Below are positions 1 to 7,198 of a stretch of 40,866 nt of DNA, piece after piece. The stretch is from Acidobacteriaceae bacterium (GTDB lineage Bacteria; Acidobacteriota; Terriglobia; Terriglobales; Acidobacteriaceae): NCBI GenBank assembly GCA_003151435.1, contig PLXP01000092.1, positions 1 to 40,866 of the forward strand, in the 5' to 3' direction. Positions within the stretch are counted from its first letter, which is position 1. Each line of letters opens with the position of its first letter. The position numbers and the translations under genes are program-made. The notes below the pieces were generated by a model, which was given only the letters and a program-made list of their open reading frames with translations, was not told the origin of the DNA and searched no databases.

Positions 1-93
1 CTTATAGAGAACCTTCCTGCGGCACCTCGAAATAAACACAATGTGATACTTGCAATCCCATTTCGTATGGCTTAAGCTGGCATACTCGTCCAT
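1..93 (-). CDS. tnpA: IS200/IS605-family transposase TnpA, N-terminal 31 residues (cut by window edge)
   Basis: The minus strand reads MDEYASLSHTKWDCKYHIVF and then ISRCRRKVLYK up to the window edge. This is the characteristic N-terminus of IS200-type TnpA, a small HUH/Y1 transposase whose family consensus is close to M-D-x-Y-x-S-L-S-H-x-[KR]-W-[DE]-C-K-Y-H-[IV]-V-F. The family moves single-stranded DNA by hairpin recognition, using an HUH pair and one tyrosine. Those residues lie beyond the window, so activity cannot be judged. The start is the ATG at 93, preceded by a GAGGAGA-type ribosome binding site about 5 bases upstream. The 3' part of the gene and the right end of the element lie to the left of this window. 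Identification of the family is strong despite the short length. Confidence 0.9.
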   Translation of the reverse strand, partial: MDEYASLSHTKWDCKYHIVFISRCRRKVLYK

Positions 94-433
94 CCGGTTT
101 CTCCTCTTCGTGTGCTTGGCGGCTCACGTCGAAGAGTTTCTGGATGGACTCCCGGAAATGTCAAACTGCTACTGCCTCCCCGGCAAAGCCGGGGGTTCTC
201 CCTTTTGCAATGGGTATGAAAGTGGATTGCTGTTTGATAATTATCATTCGGCTTGCAATAACGTCCAACAAAAAACCGCCGCTACGCAGCGAATGGCCTT
301 GCTCGGAGTGCAAGGTACGGTGGCTTACTTGCGGGACGTATGATATGGTCAACAATCCCGGGTCAGGTTGTACGCCATTTGCATGGTTCGGACAATCCGT
401 TGAGACCTTGACTTTCGATGGGGAAGGCCCCGA
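94..433. other. Gene-free stretch: IS200 leader plus unassigned sequence
   Basis: This contains the tnpA leader with its hairpin (178-194) and a second small inverted repeat, CCTTGC-N7-GCAAGG at 297-315. Short open frames exist on both strands, but none has a convincing ribosome binding site or a recognisable protein. The stretch between about 200 and 433 lies downstream of the Crp/Fnr gene and would hold its transcript end. No clear intrinsic terminator with a U-run was seen. Confidence 0.5.
178..194. repeat. Hairpin in the left-end region of the IS200-like element
   Basis: CCCCGGC-AAA-GCCGGGG is a perfect 7-bp stem with a 3-base loop, 85 bases upstream of the tnpA start. IS200-family elements carry a subterminal hairpin that TnpA recognises and a hairpin that blocks incoming transcription; which of these this is cannot be decided here. 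On the plus strand it is followed by TTCTCCCTTTT, a weak U-rich tail. The exact left boundary of the element was not located. Confidence 0.55.
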
Positions 434-1186
434 CTAGGAATCTTCATTACCCGCCATCTCGAGTTGGCGAGCATCTCGCACTACCACCGCTTCTCTGCGC
501 GGCAGAATGAAACCCATCTCGCCCCACTTAGACAGTATCCGGCTGATAGTGAATAGGGTTGTGCCAGTCATCTGGGCTAATTCGTCGCGTGAAAGCGAAA
601 CCTCGATCCCCTCGTCGACAGCCTTGCCAATGTGTTTCAGCAGCCTAAGCAAAGCGTACGCAAGGCGCCTGGAAACTTTCTCCGTCGCCACCTCGCGAAA
701 GCGCTCCTCCAGTTCTCCGAGCCTGGAGGCGAGGATGTGAGCGGCATTCTTCCTCACCTTCGGATGATCCACCATGAGGTTTTGAAGGCTCGCGAATTCC
801 CATACCAATGCCGTACAGTGCTCCATGGCACATGCGGAGCATGGGCTGTGGCGGGCGCTCGACTCGGACAGCATGCCTACTACGCTCCCGCAACCATGCA
901 TCCAAAGAATGACCTCACTGCCCTTGGAACTTAGTTGCGTTATCTTCACGCTGCCTGTGCGAATCAGCGCCAGGTTGCGCAGTGGCTGGCCCTGCATGAA
1001 GATCATTTCGTCCCGCGCGAACGTTCGCGCCCGCGCGTAAGAGGCAATCTTCTCGCATTCCTTTTCCGACAAGCCTTCAAAAAGCGGAGCATCGCGCATC
1101 AGGGCAACACGCCCTGCGATCCTGGAAGCCGCTGAGAGTGTCTTATTCTGTTCCAGCCGTGCCACGGACGAACTTACTTCAGGCAT
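434..1186 (-). CDS. Crp/Fnr-family transcriptional regulator (copy 1)
   Basis: A 250-residue cytoplasmic DNA-binding regulator. An N-terminal cNMP-binding-type beta-barrel (about 33-135) includes the FARDEMIFMQGQPLRNLALI strand-turn pattern. A long dimerisation helix follows (about 143-183, RLGELEERFREVATEKVSRR), then a Crp winged helix (about 195-240, SRDELAQMTGTTLFTISRIL). The recognition helix has Leu-Phe where E. coli CRP has Arg180-Glu181, so the operator is unlikely to be the classical TGTGA site. Cys99, Cys116, Cys119 and Cys124 lie in or near the beta-barrel. The Fnr N-terminal Fe-S cysteine set is absent. The ATG at 1186 was chosen because GGGGGAAAG precedes it; a GTG at 1207 has no ribosome binding site. 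It is a close paralogue of the gene at 12776-13561. The ligand is unknown. Confidence 0.9.
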   Translation of the reverse strand: MPEVSSSVARLEQNKTLSAASRIAGRVALMRDAPLFEGLSEKECEKIASYARARTFARDEMIFMQGQPLRNLALIRTGSVKITQLSSKGSEVILWMHGCGSVVGMLSESSARHSPCSACAMEHCTALVWEFASLQNLMVDHPKVRKNAAHILASRLGELEERFREVATEKVSRRLAYALLRLLKHIGKAVDEGIEVSLSRDELAQMTGTTLFTISRILSKWGEMGFILPRREAVVVRDARQLEMAGNEDS

Positions 1187-1412
1187 CTTTCCCCCAATAC
1201 CCCTCACTCAAGCATCGTTTACACGGCCTGCATAGACCTGGAATCAAAACACGATTTCATAGGCCATATCCAAGCCATTGTGATTCGGCGTCCCTAAGGG
1301 TGTCCGAACCCTACCCCCTGATCACTGGAGCTTGTTAGTATCAGTTCCAATTGTTCCCACATCCTTGGAGCCGGTCGGGGTCTACGGTCCTCAAGACCGG
1401 GTCATCAACCCA

Positions 1413-1805
1413 CTACACACAAGGCAACATGTACGCGATCACATTCAACAAATCGAGCGGATGCGGCGGCTTGGATGTGAAGCTATACACTAGGCGCTGC
1501 GGCACCGCTGCCGACACGTCAGACATCGATGCGTGGCCTGACAGAAGAAGTAGTCTACAGCCGGGGATCATTTCCGCGATCCGGGTTGCGGCTTTGATCC
1601 CTGCCATGGCGACCGCGCCCACGTCGGAAACCAGCAGATCGGGAGCGAAGTGTGCCGCGCGGGCAACGGCTTGTTCGCCGCTCAAAGCAGTGGCAACCTC
1701 ATATCCATTCTTCTGCAAAATCTCACCAAACATCCGCGTTGTCATCTGGTCTTCATCCACGACGAGAACTCTGGGTTTCTTTCTGACTCCATATCTCGCG
1801 TGCAT
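1413..1805 (-). CDS. Stand-alone response-regulator receiver protein
   Basis: A 130-residue single-domain protein with the receiver (REC) fold. RVLVVDEDQ supplies the acidic pair (Asp17, Glu18), PDLLVSDVG the phosphoacceptor (Asp61), LLLLSGHA the Ser/Thr switch region (Ser89), and FTSKP the conserved Lys112. There is no output domain, so it probably acts by protein-protein contact or as a phosphate sink. The ATG at 1805 is preceded by GGAAAGGGATATATCAGG. An upstream TTG would add 33 residues of poor receiver character. It lies downstream of the kinase/regulator group on the same strand, but more than 230 bases separate it from the next gene, so it probably has its own promoter. It is only distantly related to the two neighbouring receivers. 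Confidence 0.85.
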   Translation of the reverse strand: MHARYGVRKKPRVLVVDEDQMTTRMFGEILQKNGYEVATALSGEQAVARAAHFAPDLLVSDVGAVAMAGIKAATRIAEMIPGCRLLLLSGHASMSDVSAAVPQRLVYSFTSKPPHPLDLLNVIAYMLPCV

Positions 1806-1910
1806 CCTGATATATCCCTTTCCGCTAAATGCGTTCAATGTGGTTGGTTGGTTGCGTTTCTCCGTTGGCCTGATGAGATGAAACGACAATACGCGACGCG
1901 ACAATGAAAT

Positions 1911-1980
1911 GACATCAGTGAAGACTGAATTCTCTGTAGTCGTTGTGGTGTGATCATTGTAGGGTTAGCCTTACGCAGGT
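1911..1980. repeat. Regulatory module copy 1 (imperfect duplicate of 2503-2571)
   Basis: GACATCAGTGAAGACTGA (1911-1928) matches 17 of 18 bases at 2503-2520. TTGTAGGGTTA follows 46 bases after the start of that block in both copies. The inverted repeat GTAGG-N6-CTTAC here is degenerate compared with the perfect version in copy 2. The module is about 105 bases upstream of the receiver gene at 1413-1805 and downstream of the receiver gene ending at 2037. Confidence 0.7.
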
Positions 1981-2036
1981 GCTATCACAAAAATAAGACG
2001 CAGGAGACCCCGTCTGTCCCACGCGCGTGCGGCGAT

Positions 2037-2405
2037 TCAACCCGCACTCTCCAGGACTTTCCTGGTGGTTAGAGCTAATGTATCGGGGGCGTTGTCTTTG
2101 TTGACGTAAGCGGTCGCACCGGCCCGCAAACAGCGCGTCGCATACTGATCTGCGGGGTGAACGCTCACAATGATCACAGGTAACTGCGGGTAGGTTTCCT
2201 TCACATCGTGCAACACATCGAGCCCGCTGCGTCCAGGCATATTGATGTCGAGCAAAAGCACGCCATAGGGAGATATCGCCAACTGGCGCAGTACCTCCTC
2301 CCCGTCCGCTGCTTCGGCAAAGCGAGCGTCGGGAAGCGCATCGGCCAGAATTTCTCTTAGACCACGCCGAACAACCGCGTGATCATCTGCTATCAGGATC
2401 TTCAT
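2037..2405 (-). CDS. Receiver-only paralogue of the adjacent NarL-type regulator (HTH lost)
   Basis: A 122-residue protein consisting of one REC domain: MKILIADDH at the start, Asp53 in LLDINMPGRSG as phosphoacceptor, and Lys103 in YVNKD. It is very similar along its length to residues 1-121 of the regulator at 2577-3206 (shared VVRRGLREIL, DINMPGRSGLDVL, RCLRAGA). It stops at KVLESAG, where the paralogue continues into its linker and LuxR-type HTH. The simplest reading is tandem duplication followed by loss of the output domain, leaving a competitor for phosphoryl groups from the upstream kinase. The ribosome binding site AGGAGAG is too far from the ATG at 2405 to serve it directly; see the micro-ORF at 2402-2419. 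Confidence 0.88.
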   Translation of the reverse strand: MKILIADDHAVVRRGLREILADALPDARFAEAADGEEVLRQLAISPYGVLLLDINMPGRSGLDVLHDVKETYPQLPVIIVSVHPADQYATRCLRAGATAYVNKDNAPDTLALTTRKVLESAG

Positions 2406-2419
2406 GATGATTCACACAT
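2402..2419 (-). CDS. Possible five-codon leader ORF overlapping the receiver start
   Basis: AGGAGAG is followed after four bases by ATG, encoding Met-Cys-Glu-Ser-Ser and then TGA. That stop overlaps the start codon of the receiver gene as ATGA. The receiver's own ATG has no well-spaced ribosome binding site, so translation may be by re-initiation. This is a sequence-level inference only; a peptide this short may have no function of its own. Confidence 0.4.
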   Translation of the reverse strand: MCESS

Positions 2420-2502
2420 GGCGCTCTCCTGTTTGGGATTTGCGACAGTTCCATGACAATTTGACCTGCGAGTTTTCAGGATAATGAGGACATGCGACGG
2501 TG

Positions 2503-2571
2503 GACATCAGTGAAAACTGATTGGTTTGTAAGTGTTTTCTGGCGACCCTTGTAGGGTTATTCCTACAAGGG
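2503..2571. repeat. Regulatory module copy 2 with perfect inverted repeats
   Basis: This holds the dyad ATCAGT-GAAA-ACTGAT (2506-2521) and the perfect 10-bp inverted repeat CCCTTGTAGG-GTTATT-CCTACAAGGG (2546-2571). It sits just past the stop of the NarL-type regulator and about 100 bases upstream of the receiver gene at 2037-2405. The second repeat could be a hairpin terminator without a U-run, or an operator for a NarL-type dimer; both fit its position. The degenerate copy is at 1911-1980. Confidence 0.7.
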
Positions 2572-2576
2572 TGATC

Positions 2577-3206
2577 TCAATCAATCAGCTTGTTATCCAA
2601 TGCGTAACGGGTAAGTTCAGCATTACTTTTCATCTGCATCTTCTCGGTGATGCGCGCGCGGTAGCTGCTTACGGTTTTTACACTCACGTGAAGCCGCATG
2701 GCAATCTCTGTCAGGGGAACGCCGGAGACAATCATCCTCATGACCTCGTACTCGCGGTCCGAGAGAGACTCATGCAATGGCTTGTCGGCGGTCTCATCGA
2801 ACCTGGAGAGCAGTCTCTCAGCAAGGTCCGGGCTGACATATCGACCGCCTTCGATGATCTTCTTTGTCGCCTTGGCCAGTTCTTCGGGAGCACTGTCCTT
2901 GTTGATATACGCGGCGGCACCAGCTCGCAGGCAACGCACGGCATACTGTTCCTCAGGCTGGACGCTCAGCACGATCACTGGCAAGCGCGGGTAAGTGCGC
3001 TTCACGTCCCGCAGCACGTCGAGGCCGCTGCGCCCAGGCATATTGATATCGAGCACCAGCACATCAGTCGCGGAGTTGGCCAGGTGGTGCAGTACCCCAT
3101 CTCCGTTGGCGGCTTCTGCGAACCGTGCACCGGAAAATGCATCACTCAGAATCTCTCTCAGGCCACGGCGCACAACGGGGTGGTCATCTGCTATTAGAAA
3201 CTGCAT
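2577..3206 (-). CDS. NarL/FixJ-type response regulator
   Basis: A 209-residue DNA-binding response regulator. The REC domain spans about 2-120 (acidic pair Asp7-Asp8, phosphoacceptor Asp53 in VLDINMPG, Lys103 in YINKD). A LuxR-type HTH follows at about 147-207 (LSDREYEVMRMIVSG, TEIAMRLHVSVKTVSSYRAR). The ATG at 3206 was chosen because GGAG lies 3 bases upstream; a TTG at 3215 is less likely. The first 23 bases overlap the 3' end of the kinase gene, so the two are probably translationally coupled and form a cognate pair. The target genes are unknown; the palindromes immediately downstream are candidate binding sites. Confidence 0.93.
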   Translation of the reverse strand: MQFLIADDHPVVRRGLREILSDAFSGARFAEAANGDGVLHHLANSATDVLVLDINMPGRSGLDVLRDVKRTYPRLPVIVLSVQPEEQYAVRCLRAGAAAYINKDSAPEELAKATKKIIEGGRYVSPDLAERLLSRFDETADKPLHESLSDREYEVMRMIVSGVPLTEIAMRLHVSVKTVSSYRARITEKMQMKSNAELTRYALDNKLID

Positions 3207-5628
3207 GATCTCCAATCTTGGCGCAAACTCCGCGCAGAGGAACGCGGACCGTCACCGTCGTCCCGCTGCCAGGGCAACTGGTGATGTGAACGTCACCTCC
3301 GCACCCCTGCGCCCGTTCCTTCATTCCCAAAAGGCCAAGTGAGCCGGACACATCGGCTTCGCGAAATCCATGGCCGTCATCTTCCACCACCAACAGAAGA
3401 TTCTCATCCTCCTCAAACAAGGAAACCTGCACCGACTGCGCTTCCGCATGGCGGGTCACGTTCGTGAGGGACTCCTGAAATATTCTGAAGATCGCGCTGG
3501 CCTGGTCGCCATCCAATTTCAAATCCGCGGCCGGAACAGTGAACTGACATCTGATCCCGGTGCGAGAAGCAAACTCATTGGCCTGCCATTCGATAGCTGC
3601 CGCCAGGCCAAGGTCATCCAACACTCCAGGGCGAAGACCGCTGCATATCTTTCGCACCGACCGGACCCCATCGTTAATCATCTCAATTGTTCCGGACAGG
3701 CGAGTGCGTACTTCGTCGTGGCCCTTTGGCAAGCGTCTCGTCAGCCACGTCATGTCCATCTTGATGGCAGTGAGAATTTGACCAATTTGGTCATGCAGGT
3801 CACGGGCGACCGAGGTGCGCTCCTCTTCGCGAACCCGCTCCAAGCGCCCCGTGAGCGCCCGCAATTGCTGCTCTGCCTGCTTCAGGTCTTCAATGTCGGT
3901 GCAGGTGCCGAACCATGGGACGATACTTCCCTCTGCGTTCCTCAGAGACTCACCACAAATCAGAAACCAGCGGTAGCTGCCATCGGCCGCCCGCAGGCGA
4001 CTCTCGACGCGAAACTGGTCGCCGGTCTGGAGGGCGTCATTCCATGCCGACCACACAGCCTGCCTGTCTTCAGGATGAAACGGTATATTCCAGCCCGTTC
4101 CGCGGCTCTCTTCGTGGGTCAAGCCGGTGTATTCCACCCAGCGCTGATTGACGTAAAAGCTCAAACCTTCAGGCGTGCACATCCACACCAGTTGCGGCAC
4201 CAAGTTAGCCAACGTGGTAAAGGCATTTTCACTTTCACGCAGGGCTGCCTCGGCGAGTTTGCGCCCGGTAATGTTGCTGCTGATCGCCAACACGCGAGAC
4301 AGTTGTTGATTCTTGTCCCGCTGCAATGCCCAGCGGCTGGCCACCACGAGGCGCTTGCCATCCCGGTTAATGCATCTGAGTTCTCCCTCCCAGCGCCCGT
4401 CCCGCAAGAGGTCCGCTCTGATCTCAGAAAGCGGCTTCGGAAACACGGTGCCGAGCAGTTCCTGTGAGATTCTTCCTATGGCCTGCTGTTTGGAGTACCC
4501 ATACATCTCTTCTGCGCCTCGGTTCCAGAAGTAGATGGTTAAATCGAGGTCAACCACTACGATGGCATCGTGAGCGAGATCCAGCAGAGCCGCAGTTTCC
4601 GCCAGCGCCTCCTGCACCTGCCGCTTCTCGGCGACATCACGGAACACCAGCACCACGCCGCCGATCTTTCCTTCACTGTCGAGAATGGGAGCGGCACTGT
4701 GCTCGATGGGGATCTCGCGGCCATCTTTCGCGATCAATAACGCATTATCTGCCACTCTCACAATGTGTCCCTTTTCGAGCACCTCGGGCACAATGTCGTC
4801 TGCAGCCGTTCGAGTCGCTTCGTTCACGATCTTGAAGACATCGTCAACCGGGTGATGCAGAGCCTGATCTGTTTCCCATCCGGTTATGGCGGTCGCCACC
4901 GGGTTGAGGAAAGTGATTTGCCCTTTGCCGTCTGTGGCGATCACCGCGTCGCCGATGCTACCCAGAGTGGCTCCCCACCTCTGTTCGCTCCGCAACAGGC
5001 TGGATCCAAGTTTGTGAATGTAGCGTCGACTCAAAAAAGCAAAGAATAAACCTAGCCCGAGTCCAAGGACAACGCAGCTAATTGTGATACTTGTCCATCT
5101 GAACTGCACGATCTGAATGCGCGCCGCGCGCACCTGTTCTTCGCCGTGCTGAAATTCCAACACCTGCTGGCGAATCGCATCCATTTTGCGTTTTCCCTGC
5201 AGGCTCTCGTCGAGGACATCGTAACCTTGTTTCGAGCCGCGAAGGGCAACTATATGTTCGGAGTACCCCAGCCACCCTTCATAGGCAGCACGTATCTCCC
5301 GCAGCCGCTGCTGCTGCCGAGGCTCGTCGCTCACTGACTGATAGATAAGGGGGTATTCCGTTTCGAAACTCTGCCTTCCCTCACGATATGGCTCAAGGAA
5401 TACGTCACTGCCTGTGATCACGTACCCCCGAATACCGGTCTCCATGTCGACGAGTAATAACAGCAGATGGTCGGATTGATCGAGGACGTGGTCGGTGTGA
5501 TCAACCAAACGCACATAGTTGTGCAGGTCGAACGCCTCAACCCACAGCACTCCAGTAAGGGCCGCCATACCCACCAAGGGAAATACTACCGCTCGGCGAA
5601 GCAACGATTTGAATTGATTACGTTCCAT
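3184..5628 (-). CDS. CHASE3/multi-PAS sensor histidine kinase (NarX/DesK-type catalytic core)
   Basis: An 814-residue membrane sensor kinase. TM1 is at about 12-32. A CHASE3-like periplasmic domain spans about 38-172 (MEIGIRGY-type signature, here METGIRGYVITG). TM2 is at about 177-200. Three PAS domains follow (about 215-335, 342-455 and 462-585), the later ones with PAC-like segments. A HisKA_3 dimerisation helix carries the phosphorylated His612 in VARDLHDQIGQILTAIKMDM. A HATPase_c domain spans about 690-805 (QESLTNVTRHAEA N-box, EDDGHGF, GLLGMKERA). This core typically pairs with NarL-type regulators, matching the overlapping gene at 2577-3206. Several PAS modules suggest cytoplasmic redox, ligand or light input, but no cofactor-binding residue can be named. 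The ATG at 5628 has GGGAAGAG upstream. Confidence 0.93.
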   Translation of the reverse strand: MERNQFKSLLRRAVVFPLVGMAALTGVLWVEAFDLHNYVRLVDHTDHVLDQSDHLLLLLVDMETGIRGYVITGSDVFLEPYREGRQSFETEYPLIYQSVSDEPRQQQRLREIRAAYEGWLGYSEHIVALRGSKQGYDVLDESLQGKRKMDAIRQQVLEFQHGEEQVRAARIQIVQFRWTSITISCVVLGLGLGLFFAFLSRRYIHKLGSSLLRSEQRWGATLGSIGDAVIATDGKGQITFLNPVATAITGWETDQALHHPVDDVFKIVNEATRTAADDIVPEVLEKGHIVRVADNALLIAKDGREIPIEHSAAPILDSEGKIGGVVLVFRDVAEKRQVQEALAETAALLDLAHDAIVVVDLDLTIYFWNRGAEEMYGYSKQQAIGRISQELLGTVFPKPLSEIRADLLRDGRWEGELRCINRDGKRLVVASRWALQRDKNQQLSRVLAISSNITGRKLAEAALRESENAFTTLANLVPQLVWMCTPEGLSFYVNQRWVEYTGLTHEESRGTGWNIPFHPEDRQAVWSAWNDALQTGDQFRVESRLRAADGSYRWFLICGESLRNAEGSIVPWFGTCTDIEDLKQAEQQLRALTGRLERVREEERTSVARDLHDQIGQILTAIKMDMTWLTRRLPKGHDEVRTRLSGTIEMINDGVRSVRKICSGLRPGVLDDLGLAAAIEWQANEFASRTGIRCQFTVPAADLKLDGDQASAIFRIFQESLTNVTRHAEAQSVQVSLFEEDENLLLVVEDDGHGFREADVSGSLGLLGMKERAQGCGGDVHITSCPGSGTTVTVRVPLRGVCAKIGDHAVSNSR

Positions 5629-6283
5629 CTCTTCCCATCAAGCCCGGTTGCAATTCATCGCTGGCATACTTCGTTTTCCAGAGACCACAAACCCACAACA
5701 GCGTAGGAATGATCGGCAGCGGCAAATGCTCCTGCGCCCTGCATTGACGGAATTGGTCCCAGCGGCAATCAGAGGAAAACTGTGTACACGATCATGTCCG
5801 GCAAGTCTCGAATCAGGACGCAATAGGTACATGCAATCACCGCGTTCAACCAACCCAGGAGCCCGAACTTCAGGAGACAAGCGCAACGCCGCGGACACAC
5901 TGCTGCTGAAGCCCTTAAGCGGCCAGCCGCCCGCTGGATGCACTGTGGATGATGCGCTGATCGCCGCACGAAGAACGCACGACAAATCTGCTTATCGAAG
6001 ATAGCCCGCGCTTAATGTCTCAGACTGTGACAATCGTCACCTCCGCTAGCGCGGATTCGACCGTGCGGACTGCACTTCGTCGGGGATTTGGTGAGCTTTT
6101 GATTCCAGACGCTTTACGAGCAGAGGTGGCGGAGGGAAACTTGATCGCATTACTCGAAACTATGTTCTATTCCTGACATAACCTGTTCCTGGCGGATAAC
6201 ATCGATTGAGTGATTTGGGGAACATCGGCCTTTAGTCGAATCACGTTCCAGACAGCCAACCTGGGTAAGAAGTCAGACCGTCG
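5629..6283. other. Gene-free stretch upstream of the sensor kinase
   Basis: This 655-base stretch lies between the kinase start and the end of the STN-protein gene. Open frames of about 115 codons exist on both strands at about 5640-6004. They are mutual shadows with low-complexity Arg/Pro-rich translations and no good ribosome binding site, so I do not call them. The notable element is the Crp-like dyad at 6026-6041. The kinase promoter should lie here but was not pinned down. Confidence 0.5.
6026..6041. promoter_or_regulatory. Crp-type dyad TGTGA-N6-TCACC
   Basis: TGTGACAATCGTCACC matches the classical CRP half-sites TGTGA-N6-TCACA at nine of ten positions. It lies about 400 bases upstream of the kinase gene and about 240 bases past the STN gene. 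Neither Crp/Fnr protein in the window has the Arg-Glu recognition pair expected for this sequence, so any binder is probably encoded elsewhere. Confidence 0.4.
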
Positions 6284-7132
6284 CTATTGTGGCCGCGAGG
6301 AGTTCTGCTTCTCCATCATCTGGCGTCGCTGCTCGAACAATTGCTGCATATTTGTGATTGGATCTTGTGTGCCCGTTGACTGAGACGAATTCAGGCCGGC
6401 GTCCGCAGTCTTTGAGGTCGAACTCTCAGCGGGAGCCGGAGTTGCTTCAGCAACCGCGGGCGTTTGCTCACTCGCCGGGGCTTGACTCGCAGTCGTGCCT
6501 GAGCTCATAGTGGGAGTGACTGCACTATCATCCGTCGACGCCGAGACCGCCACGTCGGTTCCAACCGGAGAGTCATCCTCGGACTGCGCACCGGCGGATC
6601 TTCCATTCTGAAGACTCTGCATCCATGCACGGCGAGCCGGGGTGAGTGATCGCTCTGTGCCCGCTACGATAGATGAGTCTTTATCTTTCGCGCGAACCAT
6701 CAACAGAACTGTTTCCACTTTCTCCGGGTTTGAGTCGGACGATCCAATGACGTAGTCAAAGCCGCTTTCACTAAACAGCGAGGTAAGAACATCACGCGCC
6801 GAGGCAGGTCCCAACTGCTCGAATATGCGGCTTCCTGCAAGGCTCTGCGGGAGATCGATTTGCACGCCGATACACGCATGCACCGCTGCGAGCACACTTC
6901 CTAATGTTGAATTGCTGGCTGAAATCGTTAGTTGATTCCCTTTGCAAATCACATCGGGAGGAATGGGCGGAGAGTCAGCGGATGCTCTGGCCTTCAATGC
7001 CGCAGCAGACGATGCGCCATCCTCCGTTGCCTCGTCTCCAGGGACCTGCGTCTCCTGTCCCAAAGAAATAGAAGCCGTAAGAACGGCCAGCAGAATGATT
7101 GGCAGCACCCGCCCCGCACCGATATTCACCAC
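6284..7132 (-). CDS. Exported STN-domain protein in the metal-efflux operon
   Basis: A 282-residue protein with a Sec signal peptide (about 1-25, IILLAVLTASISLGQ). A secretin/TonB short N-terminal (STN)-like domain follows at about 66-130, with the pattern LTISASNSTLGSVLAAVHAC and a later ARDVLTSLFSESGFDYVIG. Residues 150-282 are low-complexity Ser/Thr/Ala/Pro-rich and end in a Gln/Met-rich tail (QQLFEQRRQMMEK). STN domains sit at the periplasmic mouth of secretins and TonB receptors; here no pore domain follows. The start is GTG at 7132 behind AGGAGGTG. It is the last gene of a cusB-cusA operon, 66 bases after cusA, but its role there is not known. Confidence 0.75.
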   Translation of the reverse strand: MVNIGAGRVLPIILLAVLTASISLGQETQVPGDEATEDGASSAAALKARASADSPPIPPDVICKGNQLTISASNSTLGSVLAAVHACIGVQIDLPQSLAGSRIFEQLGPASARDVLTSLFSESGFDYVIGSSDSNPEKVETVLLMVRAKDKDSSIVAGTERSLTPARRAWMQSLQNGRSAGAQSEDDSPVGTDVAVSASTDDSAVTPTMSSGTTASQAPASEQTPAVAEATPAPAESSTSKTADAGLNSSQSTGTQDPITNMQQLFEQRRQMMEKQNSSRPQ

Positions 7133-7198
7133 GATTCACCTCCTGCTCAGGCATCCGACTCCGCTGCAACAGTCGGCGACGTTACCCACCCTGGCGCT

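Noticed and set aside
3370..4467. A 365-codon plus-strand frame inside the kinase gene.
   Set aside because: It is fully antisense to conserved kinase domains, which show clear coding constraint on the minus strand.
5648..6004. Open frames of about 115 codons on both strands upstream of the kinase gene.
   Set aside because: They overlap each other, have biased Arg/Pro/Ser composition and no ribosome binding site, and resemble no family I know.
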